In this document: in pieces, positions 36,401-50,000 of the stretch
How the letters are laid out: every line of letters begins with the position of its first letter
Numbering within the stretch: position 1 is the first letter of the stretch
NCBI GenBank assembly: GCA_963930775.1
Contig: OZ005701.1
Span: 5,339,669-5,403,668 of the forward strand
From: Cliona cf. orientalis
Taxonomy: Eukaryota > Porifera > Demospongiae > Clionaida > Clionaidae
Reading direction: 5' to 3'
DNA length: 64,000 nucleotides
Notes under the pieces: model-generated
The model's database searches: none
What the model saw: the letters and a program-made list of their open reading frames with translations, nothing else
What the model was told of the DNA's origin: nothing
Program-made: the position numbers and the translations under genes

Positions 36401-39400
36401 CCCCCACAGCAGCCGTCAACAGCCTCGTCGTCCAAGCAGCCGCCTCTCCACCAACCCCCACAGCAGCCGTCAACAGCCTCGTCGTCCAAGCAGACTCCTC
36501 TCCACCAACCCCCACAGCAGCCGTCAACAGCCTCGTCGTCCAAGCAGCCTCCTCTCCACCCACCCCCACAGCAGCCGTCAACAGCCTCGTCGTCCAAGCA
36601 GCCTCCTCTCCACCCACCCCCACAGCAGCCGTCAACAGCCTCGTCTCCAGTTTTAGTCCAGCACTCTCGTACATTGCAAGGAATTAGAAGTGGTTTACTG
36701 AGTGCTGACACTGGCAATTGGACCGTTTTACCCAGGGCCGAACCGTTGCAAATATGTAAATTTGACTATTCACATGAACAACCTTCAGTATTATGCCATT
36801 TGGAGATATTACCTAGTTTGGAATGGGTATTATATGTACACTCAATACGGATGGAGACGAGCAATCTCCCTTCATTTTCATTATTACCTATAAAAGTTGG
36901 TGCTGCTGATGATGTACAAATAATCTTACATGCTATCGATGATTGTGTCATATGTCCGGGCAACGAGTACATGACTTTTGCTCCTCTCATGGATGCTCAC
37001 AATGGAATCCTCACAGATGCTTCAGGTATATACAGACAATATATAACCATCTGTAACATTTCAATTTTGCTATGCTACATGTAAATATCTGTGGAAATTT
37101 TTGCCAAGAGTAGGGGCTTGGCTAAAGAGTATATTTGGCGAAAATTTCCACGTACATGTACATGTAAAATTGAATATTGTTATGTGTACAATGGTTGGCA
37201 ATATTTGGAGATTATAATGTACATGTATGTATGCAGGTTCTCATATTGCCTATAAGGAAGGGGATGCGATCCGTCATGTTAAGTGCCATTTACTATTCAA
37301 GCCGGAATCAAAACGTGAGAACCGTTGTCCCATGTGCTCACGTTATCGTGAAAACTATTTAAGAAGAACATTAAACAGAATGAAGGAGGGAAAGGAAAAC
37401 AGTGATCCATGCAAAGCTGATAGCCACGTGAACTATAGATATCTCAACACTCAGCAGAAGGACGAGCGTTTACGACATCTTCACGCAGAATTGAAAAGCT
37501 CCCAAAGTGCAATCAAAAAGTTAGAGAAAAAGATAAAAGGCATGATGAACAGTGAAGGTATTACCCTTGACAAATCTACCAGTGCAGATATGCAAGATTT
37601 AATGAAAGGGTATTCTTTTTCTGACAAGGATAATTCATTCAAAGCGCTTTTCTGGAAGGAACAGATGAAAGCAATATCAATGAAGAACCCTAAATCAATG
37701 CGGTGGCACCCACAGCTTATCAAGTGGTGCTTGTACTTGCATTATAAATCTAGTGGTGCTTACGAGACTCTTAGGCAGTCTGGGGTTTTAAGATTACCCT
37801 CTGGAAGGACACTGCGTGATTATCGATATTTTGCTCCTGCTGTTATTGGCTTCAGTGCTGAATATGACAAACAATTACTTGACCTATCAAAGAAAACACG
37901 AGGAGATTCTAAACATGTTGCCTTATTAGTTGATGAAATGTATGTGAAGGAGGGCTTAGTGTTTGATAAACACACTGGGGCACTAACAGGTTTTGTGGAT
38001 TTAGGAGATGCTACAAATCATCTTGACAATTATGATGAACCTACATGTAAACGTAAAGTGGCCAAGACTGTAGTAGTGCTAATGGTTAGAGGCTTAGTCT
38101 CTGATCTCCTCTTTCCATATGCCATGTTCGCAGCAGCATCTTTGACTGGTCCTGACATCTTCCCATTGGTTTGGAAAGTAATTGGTCGTTTAACACTACT
38201 TGGATTTCAACCGCTCGTAATAACCTGTGATGGTGCCAAAAATAACCGAAAAATGTTTGCCATGCATGGAGACAAGAATACGTACAAAACTGTGAACATA
38301 TTTAGTCATGATCGTCATCCAATTTTTTTCATATCCGATCCTCCACATCTACTGAAATGCATTCGCAACTGCTTCTATAACAAAACAAGGAATCTTTGGG
38401 TGAGTATTTATTTTCTACACTGACACAACAATACCACTGTACATGTGTATGTCTCTTTAAATTATCTTCTGTAGTGTGAAGGATAAGAGATAAGTTGGAG
38501 ACATATTGAAAAATTGTACGAGAGAAACAATGGAAATGGATCCGATACTACTCCGGGATTATCCTTGGTTCCAAAGCTCCAATCAGATGCGTTGAAAAGT
38601 GTGCATTGTGTATTGCACACTTAAGTTTGCAATAAATAGATATTGCACAGTTGAATGTAGCTAGCTTTGAAACAATTAAGTCTAAACGAATCAGAATAAG
38701 TCACCAAACAAAAGCGCTTGATAATGGAATAGAGGCTCATTACTACGTTGTAATTATTATACTGATTGCAAATCGATTAAGCTTACATTAAAATCTGACT
38801 AACAGAACATTTTGGATCAAAGTCCTTCATTAGCTGCAATACTGAGCTGAATCAACTTACAGTCAGTATAGAAACACTTGAGTGTAGTAGTGCGTGAACC
38901 AACAATCATGTAAATTTCAATGCTTCGGCTTGGTTGAAAGTTACTTTGGCCAGAAATAAAATCTTTAGAACACACTGATACCTGGCACTGTGTGATTTAA
39001 CGTGGTGCACTCAGAAAAGCTTTTGCACTCACCTTCGGCTCGTACATTACACCACCTCGAGCATTATTGCATCATCCTCATGCACACATTAAATCACTTA
39101 ATGCCAGGTAAGTGTGTTATAAATATTATTTAAAGCATGTGTTCAAATAATCTTTCATAGCCATAATATAATAACAGTGTGTTTGAATGTGTCTAGATTG
39201 AGTGTATGCCCGTAATAGTGTTTAAACACTGTATGGGTTCTAATACCTGAACTATGATTTTGACTGCCATATACACCAGTTTTTTCTCCTGCCATAGTAC
39301 TGCATCCATTGTAGCATTGGCCACGAAGCTTTCGCAGAGGAATTTGGAATCGCAAAAAGGCATCCTTCATGAGATCTTCTATGCTCTGTGCATTAGCACT

Positions 39401-42400
39401 AGACAGACAGTACATTAACAAGAGAACTCTTCAGAGACTATGTCTGCACTCTCGTCTACCACAACAGCAAGAATAGGGGAGGGATGAATATCTTCTATGA
39501 TGCTTCTAAGAACACTACGAGCAATACTTTTGTATTTCATTCTGTTTCTCAGGTGAAGTGTGCTTAGGGCAGGGCTTATGTTAACAGTCGGACACTGGAC
39601 AATTTCTGGTTAAATTGCCTAATGTCAGACCATTCATCTTGTTGGTCTGATACCCTATCCATTAAGCTGTGGATAGTCCTATGCATGTATGAGAAAATTT
39701 GAAATTTAGGAAGGAAATAATAATAATAATTCACCTTGCTGTTTAGAATGTTAGAATAATTAGAACAAGTACGGTAAATAGCTACCATAAACTCTGGTTA
39801 CTCACTATACGTTATTATTGTTAAGTGCATGCACTTAATAGGCGTGGCATTCCATGAACCCTGACCTCAATAACTACATGTAGCTGGAAAGTGTGTGAAG
39901 CCCAAATTTCTTTGAAGATAAGATGGCCACGAATAATGCTGTCATGCAATAAGATTGAGCCTTCTGAAAAATCACCAGCACTCAAGGAACAATAAGGACT
40001 GTGACCCGCACGATAATGAACATGGCCACCGACCAAATAGCTTGATCGTTTCTACATCACAAAATTGGCACGTTTATCAAATACAGCCAGCAAAAGACCT
40101 TCTATAGCTACAAAGGGCGTTCTTGGAGCAGCCAACTGGTAGATCATGTGATCAAGCCACACCTACTAGTACTGAAGTATAGGGTACATACTGTGCTATG
40201 CGGGTATTAGAAATTTATGACGAGTCTATGGCCAGTAGTACTTCTTCTTTCGTTTGCTATTTCCAACTTAACCATCCAATTTCTCAAAAGAAGGCGCTAA
40301 AGAGAAAGTGGGAGTGGCACTTTTATCGATTTTCACCTCTCTCAACTATATAGACAAAATGTCATGCAAAAAAGTTTGAACAACAAACACGTTTTGAATC
40401 AAAAGAAATAATTGCTCTTGTGGTTGTCTTGCTCATCCATGGCCGAGATGTTTACCACATAACAGGTCTATATTGTCTGAACTTAAGTGTCTCCACTATA
40501 GAAGGGGTGTATACATTGTGGATTGGTTGGCGGGGCTAATTAGCTGTCTTGAGCCACATCAAAGGAGGAAGATCCTAGGAAAGCCTTTACAAGACCTCGT
40601 CACTCACGGGTGTTTCAACATAATATGGCACTTCTGGGCACTAAGTCGCCCACGCACAATTTTTTCCTATACGTAGCAACCAGTGATGCACTTTCCTAGT
40701 ATATACTTTGCACTGGTACGCTGTGAATATTGTTAAAAACATGTGGCTATCCAGCATAGCAAGACGGAGCAGCTCAAGCCGACTTTAGTGGTCCAAGGTC
40801 TATGACATTCCTATATTGAGTTATGGCTCTGAGTGCACACTAATCTTTCTGTAATGGGTCTCTTTAATGGCCTATGCTGGCTCTTGTGAAGTTTACCTAT
40901 TCATGAGTGGCCTTGTGCTACAATGTATGGTTGAAATTACCTGTGAGCCATAGTTTAAGTTTACACTAGTTGGTGTTTTACTTAATCAAATATTAGTGAT
41001 ATTCTAAGCATTGTCTATGGTTCCCGGATGTCTATGTGAACGGTAAGCACAAGTATTAAAGTATATAGTTTAAATGATAAAAGGTATAGTTGATTCTACA
41101 ACCTAAGATGGTCTTCAAAATTAATAGTGTTTTAGTTCATTTATAGTCGCCGTGTGCTTGCCTGTCTACACAATTGTGGATGTGCATAGTGAGTATGCAA
41201 ATACATATAAATCCCTCCCTTCTTTCTACCCCCTTCTCTTCATCCCTGCGCCTCTTTCTCTCTCATATCATAAGTATGTCAGGTGCTATTGTACATGTGC
41301 ATACACATAGCAGGACAGTATTAGCCCTGCCAAGGGACTTCTTTAGCGTCTCATGATGCTGCTGTTTCTGTAGATTAGCTTGTTTAAGTGTGTTTGTTAC
41401 CAATTATTTGTGAATCTTTGGACCTTGATGTCCACATGTAAAGAAATAAGTGTTACATGTAAGTGATTCATGGAATGTCATGTCGCTGAAGGCACACTCC
41501 AAGTTAAATGTTAAAATCGGCCTCATGAATTCACTTCAAAATCTTCATTACAGTGATGGTGCTGTTGTTTAGCAGTATGAACCAAAATTAATAACATGCA
41601 AAGCAATTAGTAGAAGTTGCTTTGTTTAATATGTATGTATGGTGAGGTGTAATACCGTAAAGTCTGGTTAATAAGTGCATGTGCTTATCACTCTCAATGG
41701 TGATGAAATATGCGCCATTAGACGATGTGCGCTATTAGAGATTAATGTTTCGACCCAGCCCACTACCAGCATGTTCGAGTTGTCAATTACAAAGCTAGCA
41801 GGTTATAAACATAGCAATTCTTGAAAAAGCTCTGCAATAAATAGTTCATGGATGTATAATCAGACACCATCGCTGAAAGAAAACAGTGGAAAAATAGCAG
41901 ACTTCTTGGGTGGAGACTCGCTTAAGTCAAGGTCAAGAGTCCGAACCCGTTTCAGTGGAGCATCACAGTGTTGAGTATGGCCAGTTTCGTGCAGCTGGCT
42001 ATCCAAAAATAGGTTGGTGAACAAATTCAGTCACGCAGGTCAACTCTTGATCGAACAACGAATATTACTGTCGTCTTTATTGAGCGCATGCACTTATTAG
42101 ATAATACTTAACAACAGGAAGGAAGTATACACATAAAAATATGCACTTAATAAGCATGTGCGCTTATTAACCAGACTTTACGGTATATGAAAGCTGTTGC
42201 ACAATGTGTTATGGAATAATTGTCTTATAGTTATCTGCAAAACTAGATGTTATGCAATCACTATACCGTCCCGGATAAGTGCCAACACCTGGGTACCATA
42301 CTTCATAGGGTCAATGTAGCAGCCTTTGTACGAATTATTTTGTTCCAGATAAACACCCACGGGGGGACACAATCACAAATTACATTTAAGTAGGCGCTTA

Positions 42401-45400
42401 CCCGGGACACTACGGTAATGCAAATTGATGTAGACAGTGGCATTCAATGCAGAGTAGTTATACCTGGAGTGTGCAAGCTCCATCTCTGACATGAGTCCAC
42501 TCCATCCCTTTCGCTCAGGGAAGTCCACGACTACATGACTGCCATTCCTGTCAATGGAGCACAATACACCCACACTCTTGTGGGTTACATCAGCCCACCC
42601 GTACCTGATGGTATTATGTACATAAAGTATAAAGGTTTAACTGCTCTGTATTCGATATGCTTGCCCTCAAATGCAACAAAGGCCACAATAATGAGCTAAA
42701 GTAGCTAATAGTCATTTTAGATACAATTCAGGCAAGCCAAATGTAGGAAAGAAGGCAATACTTTAATTATTGTGTAATCTTACTTTGGTTTGGTGACAGC
42801 TCGCTTGACTCTGACCTTGTCTCCTGGCATCATACTGTGAAAATTACATTATGAATACTAGTTAGATTATAATTTTTGGTGTGTACAGAGATCGACAATC
42901 AGCTAATTCTCCACTCCTCATAACTAACGTAATCGTAAATCTTTGCAGTTTATTTTTTTATGCGAAAGAAGACTTATGCAATGAATATAATATGACTAGC
43001 AGTTGATAGTTTTGCTACATGAAATTTCTATTGTAAATACCATGGCATATTAAATTTTATTCAAATAGAAGCCGCACACTGATCAGTAGCGGCATGCATG
43101 CACAAACACAATTATATGGCTGTGGCCATGATTGAACAATCATTAGTTCGAGGCAAAATATGGCAGAAACTGTCCTTGGCTTGGTTTTACTGCTTATTTT
43201 TCGATCAATATTCAAAATTTGTCTTGAAAAATGAGTTTATTGTGTCAGTGTCACAAAGAGGTATTGCTCCAGAAATCAATAAAAGCAGCCTTGAATTAGT
43301 AGCTGCACTCCAGCAAGGCTGACATTAATAGTAACTATGGCTACTATTCAAATAAATAAGGCATATTCCAAACAAAATTAACACAAATTACGGTGTTTAC
43401 TATGCTCAGATTTATTGTTAAGGGAACAAGTCATTGAGGTGGTTGGGTATATTAGAGTCATGGACATCACAATTATACCACAATGCATAATTACAGAATT
43501 AGTACCATAGGATGACTCGGATATGCCATGTATGTAATATATACATTACAAAAATGTGAATAACTCAGTAAACGTTAAGATTTCTAACTTTAATATTATT
43601 ATGATCTACGTCAGAATACCTATCTATCAAATCGCTACATGATATCCATAAAAAAAATAATATTATGTTTGTCAATATCAGGCATAACTCAAGACTGCCT
43701 TGATCACTTACCTTGGTCGAAGTGCAAATCCACTCCATTTTGTAGCGTGCACATCTGTGGCACGCTAGTTTTGTGTTATCATGAAAGTGATTTAATTGTG
43801 GATGTGTACGGCACATTTTGCAAGTGGGTGTGTTTGATTCACTATTTTGTCATCATAATAATGCACATGCTTGTATGGCGTTACCAAGGTGAAGGCATGT
43901 GACAGGAGTCAGTGGTGCAGTATGCTACCACATCAATTGGTCATGTGTGTGCGAATGGCGCAGCATTGGCTGATCACTATCTTTGGCTGATAATGGTGCT
44001 AGGCCGTGAAAACGTCTGTTGTAGGGAGTGAATCTTAGAAGCAAGTAAACTTATTATTGGTAGTAGCTTCTCTGGGCCTGGGACTCAGGATAGTCAATGC
44101 ATTCTAGTAATATACATGTACCGTAGAATCCCACAAATATGCCCCCCACCTCCTTTGTGCATTCTAGGATTGGGCAAAAGTGGGGAGGGAGCTGTTATAT
44201 TTCTGTATGATGACCATTACTGATCGTTGAATGCCACGTAGGCACGCGATATCTGTATTTTCTCAGGCTGTTTGGTGGGCAAAACTCGAGAAAACAACGA
44301 AGTAAGGCATAATAATATGACACAAATAGCTAGTCTGATAGCTGTAGCGACTGTTTTTATTGGTTTATGGATTCTATTCTACAGTCAGGGAGAGGGGGTT
44401 GTACACAAGATAAACTACCTATGCAGGAACTTGAGCTAAAAATGCAGGGGGAGGGCGTAATTGCGGGATTCTACGGTACATGTGTGATAATCCATTTAAA
44501 ATTGATGGCTTGGTGCTGTCTGAAAATATGAGAAATCTTTGCCATTATCGCTTTTGGACTACAATGAAATAAAAGATGCAACTGTTTAGAGTGATACTGT
44601 GTAGCTTTTGTGTGGATGCACACCTGGGCCCACCAAAAATGATGTGTCCCTGTCTCGTGGCAAGTGGTGAAGAATAATACAATGCTACTGACTGTATGAA
44701 CACATTAATTTATGTGTGAGGCAACTATTAACTGCCTCTGTCTGGAAATATCCTACCCTACTCTACATAATATGAGTTAATGGGAAATCATGTCAGATGG
44801 CATTGATGAGTTACCCTAAAGAGGAATGATGAAATTAAAAAAATAAAGTAGAGATGGCAAGATCAAAGAGATACAAGATTTGTAGGGATAATCATATTAT
44901 CCCTTTGCTCGTTTTTTGAGTAGGTGCAGCAATATACTAACCAGGCAATAATGCGATGATCAGAGCTGATTATCCCCCCATTTCCTATGAGCATAGAGGA
45001 TAACATGAATTTCTCCCACATGCATAGAAGATTCAAATTAAAGACAGCACTAAATGGGTCACCATCAATAGGTGCATGATAATCGAGAAAAGCATGCATA
45101 AGGACGTACAGTGGATGTGATTATCCCTACAAATCTTGTTTGTGTACTTGTTGACCCTGCCATCACTACTTCACCCATCAATTTCATTGTTTTCTATACT
45201 TATAGAATGCCATACTAATCAAGTGTCAAGGTGGATAGTAAGGATTGCAGTTTTGAAGAATCAACGAAGACTCATCCTTGACGATCAACAGCTATAGGTA
45301 CGTGCATGCAACGCACAAGTGGATCAAATATGTGCGAGATTGACAATACGTGCACATTTGCGATCGAGAAAACACATGCATGAGTAAAAGGGATGTGGTC

Positions 45401-47045
45401 ACGTATAATAATTGCGTACTCTTTTTTTATGTGATTCTTTTTATTGTATCTTACAAAAAAAATTCAGTTTGCAGTCAAAACAATCTCACATTCAAAACCA
45501 GATCTACTGCATGTATGCAATAGTTCTATAGGAGCAGTATCACATGGAAAGGAAGGTATGATTAATTTATTCAGTGTACAAGCAGATTTCCAATAATACC
45601 GTATTTCTTCTAAAAATTCGGCATGAAAATAATAATATTGCTTTAGCTTCGCCGAATTTTTAGAGGTTAATATTCAACATTCTGTCTGCGTGCGCATTCC
45701 ATTCCCGTTTATAGCATATACGCATGACGACCTTTGCCGAAAAATTAGAGACTATATTCAATCATTCGGTAAAGGGTGCCGAATAATTAGAAGGGCCGAA
45801 TTTTTAAAAGAAATACGGTATATATATTTTTATGGAATCCGAGAAGTGCACTTTAAATTCATTCAGTCTCCACTAGCGAACAAACTTCTCTCCTGCTAGT
45901 TGTCTGTGAGTGGAAATGCCTTTCTCTGCTAGTGTTATTCAGCATAATCGTTCCTCAATACCGATGCCGTTACATCACTACTCTGGACGAATGTAATGCC
46001 TAAAATAATATAGTAGTATGTTAATCAGTTTAGACTGCTCTCTCTTATGGCATCTCAAAAGTTGCTTTCTAAGTCCAGTTCATGAATACTTTCCTGTACC
46101 CAAGTCGGCGGGCGGTAGGGCGTTGTCACAATAATGACTATAATCATTCAATCACTGATCATTTGGGCATGCAAGTTGAGAGAGCTCCATAATTATGTGA
46201 TGAATTGTATTGGTGAAAATTATACATTTATGCATGTACATGTATGATAATCACTGGCAAGTAAAGGTGTTGGCTACCAGTAATCATAGGGGAGGCCAAT
46301 GACGAAAGGAGGTCATGGAGGTCATGGGCCATAAATACCGGCAAAACTTAGTTGGGAAGCATCTAACACAGTCGTTAAGCCAGCGGTCCAAAACACGTAC
46401 AAGCGTTGCAGATCCAGGAAGTACATCCGGTGGCACATTCCAGTGCATGCAATTTTTGCCGGTTTTTATCTATTTTTCTTACCTGTTCTATCTAGGTCAT
46501 CTTTCACTTCTAGGACTCCAAACAAAGACCAGAAGACAGAGCAACTCTTTTACTTTCTGCTCGTTCAAGTCCCATAACCCGGAGACATTCATGAGCTCTG
46601 CGGCAAGCGCTTTTGTGCATGCTACTCTCAAGCGCTCACAAAAAGTGCCTCGCGTAAAAAGTGGGGCATTTAGGTTCCCCTGGATGGATTCCCATGTTTC
46701 AAGCACCATTCAATAGCTCTTGTGTTGCTCTATAATATAAGACTGGAACGAAGTTTTTCCATCGAGCGGTTCCAGAGTTACACGCTTATAAAAATAGTAC
46801 AAAAATTATTATTTCACTGTGTACATTTACATACAAACCAATGACATTAACATAGTACAAGCTAGCTGTATTGCTGCTAGCTATCAAAGGCCATCTTGAA
46901 GTTTTGCTGAAGGTTGTTGGAGCTTTCACAATCAGTCTCCTATTCCATCATCACAGCTATGGTTGACAGAAAGTACTCTCTTCCAACACTCGATAAATCT
47001 GATCACAGGAACATCACCTATTGTGTACGTACATGGGGTCAGGGT

Positions 47046-47076
<31 letters not shown>

Positions 47077-50000
47077 AGGGAGAGAGGGAGACAGAGAGGG
47101 GGAGGGAGAGAGATAGACCGGGGGGGGGGGGGGGGGGTGGGGGGTGAAGTACCAAGACACTGGTAAAGTACTAGCTACCTCCCAATTGCAAGTATACGCT
47201 CGGGGGTTTCAGCTAGTCTTGTCCCCAGCCTGGCACGCGAGACTAGTTTTTACCTTTGATGTGAGCTGCTTTAACACAGACTCATCCTCTGATGTACGCT
47301 GGTAAGGCTCACCCCCATCCCTGGACTTATGCTGATACACTCGCCTTACACACGCTTTGTCAAGATAATTATTATTTAGTGTATTATTTACCGTGGGCAC
47401 TGGCCAACATTCAGATATGCTTACTTGACTATAGAGAAGGAATCCTTCCATCTGGATGATGGTGCCTCCTCCCTAGAAGCTTGGCAGTAGACAAGGAGTA
47501 CTCTTTCCTTGTCATTTAAGATTTGTTCTTGGGCAGACTCTAGAAACCTTCGAGAAGATATGGAAAATACCACGCGGTTGTACTGAAATTTTGTGATTTT
47601 CAACGCCGTGTAACTCTGGAACCGCTCAATGGAAAAATTTCGTTCCAGTCTTATATTATAGAGCAATACAAGGGCTATTGAATGGTACTTGAATCATGGG
47701 AATCCATCCAGGGGAACCTAAATGCCCCACTTTTTACACGAGGCACTTTTTGTGAGCGCTTGCAAGTAGCATGCACAGAAGCGCTTGCCGCGGAGCTCAT
47801 GAATGTCTCCGGGTGATGAAACTTGAACGAGCAGAAAGTAGAAGAGTTGCTCTGTCTTCTGGTCTTTGTTTGGAGTCCTAGAAGTGAAAGATGACCTAGA
47901 TAGAACAGGTAAGAAAAATAGATAAAAAACGGCAAAAATTGCATGCACTGGAATGTGACACCGGATGCACTTCCTGGATCTGCAACAATTGGACCGCTGG
48001 CTTAACGGCTGAACAATGCATCTCATGCACCCCAATTATTTGATGTTATACTAGCGTGACCAAAGGCATGCCATGGAATTGAGCCCTTGGACACCTAGGG
48101 GGTCTGTGGGCATGCTCCCCCAGAAATGTTTGAAACTTTAGACTCTGAGAATGTTTGAGGCATTCTAACAATTGTTTTTGGAACCAATTAGCCTACTAAC
48201 ATATCTGATTTACTAAGGTGTCTAACCAAAGTGAGTGATGCCATCTGTAGTATAGTAAACACGGCTTCATTTAGGTGGGGCGGGAGGGGGGGACCAACTC
48301 CCCCCCCCCCCCCCCCCCCCCTTGAGAGTAGCCACCAGCCATACATACACACACAAGTAAAAGGTTTAAACATGGCACCTTTATAGACAAAATGTGCATT
48401 ATATATGCTTGCTTGGGGACATGTTATCACCATCATAAATGATTTTTGTATGGATGGTTCTACATGATAGATGCTCATTATGGCTTTGTAATAACAATGT
48501 TACAGTACTCAGGCAGGTCAGCTCGTCATTGTAAGTGCACTGTATGAATAACTGTCACATGCGAAAAGTCATGATCAAGCAGCTTACAGCTGCCTATAGC
48601 AGCAGCTGCTGAAACTACAGACGTTGTACAAGGAAGTTAACACTGTACAATCAATGGAAGAACTTACGAACAAGCCAAATGCAATGGAGTCTGCCCAGAG
48701 TCGTCTTTACTATTCATGTCAGATTTGTTATTCACCAGTAAAAATTTGACCACTTCCAGGTAGCCATGCCTGTAGTGACATGAACAAAGAGACATGCATG
48801 GATGATTAATAAGGAAACTATAATTTCAGTGCTACATAATCATCACATAACACAATACTGTCACCATAGTCAGGGTTTCATCTAGTGGCAGGAGAGCTTA
48901 CCCATGAACATTTTACTCATGTCACAACATCAAAACAACTAGCATTTCGTTAACAAGCTAGAGATGAGAGAAATCTTGATCCTGGCAAAAATCCTAGGAT
49001 TCAGCCAACATTCGAATTCGGGACCTTCTGATTACTAGTCAGATCCTCTTACCACTAGGACCTCATTCAAATCTCAGCTCCACTTCTAGGAAATACCAAC
49101 TTCATAAACTCCTATTTACAACTGGAACCAAGTGTGCAGAAACGCTGATTTCACTGATGCTATGGGCTCTTGATCTGCAGCTATGGCCCGGCCCAGATCA
49201 CTAATTGGCTCATCTACTGGGATCCTCTAAAGATGGTCACATTAATCTTGAGGCCAACATGCAGGGTTTGCAGACCAGATGTAGCTGCATGGATATCTTA
49301 GTAGATTAGGCCTACATGGCAGACCCCTGAGTCGCACTGAGCTGTGTGGATATCTACTATACTGACCAGTGGCAGATCTAGGATTTCTTGAAGTGGGATT
49401 CTGATAATGCAAAGCGCATGTGAAAATTTGAAAGCCACGCCCAGTTTCGGCTAAAATCATGCCCATTTTCTATCGTGTTTGACAGCAACTACCAGTCCAA
49501 TTGATCATTTTTGAATGAATTTTCTGCTTAAGCATGCTAAGGTGAGCCATAGCAGCAGTTCTCTTAGTTCTGTAGCCAGAGAGGGGGGTTTCTATTTAGT
49601 TTATCATAGAGTTTATACTCTTGGTATTAGGTGCAGCCCAAAGGTGGGGTGGGTTCTGTCGAAATCTCTGAAACCCCCTACATCCGCCACTGCTGACAAA
49701 GAAGGCTGCTTTAGGCTGTCCAAATAGCATTTAGGGAGAAAACCAAGTTCAAAGTTTCATCGTTGACAACAGCTACCATAATTTTATGATCTGTACGTTA
49801 TCATTTCTCGAGCATTGCGCCTTCATATCCATGATCTATCCATCAAAGCTCTAGTGCTGCACACACTAGTGAGTAGCTCGCCTATGCCAAGCGCCTTACC
49901 GCTCCTCGAGCTTTGTGCCTTCATATCCATGATTGATCCAGCAAGAGCACTAGCACTGCACACATTAGAGAGTAGCTCGCCTATGCCTATAGCACCTAGA

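Noticed and set aside
35715-36717. Three further long open frames over the 54-base repeats, two of them on the minus strand
   Set aside because: They arise because a 54-base stop-free unit keeps several frames open. They have no start context, domain or continuation outside the repeat.
46315-46716. Possible 133-codon gene, mirrored at 47,675-48,035
   Set aside because: It lies in the arms of a fold-back element. The two arm copies differ by frameshifts and show no domain.
46914-47166. Arg/Glu-rich frames near 47 kb
   Set aside because: Translation of a GA microsatellite.
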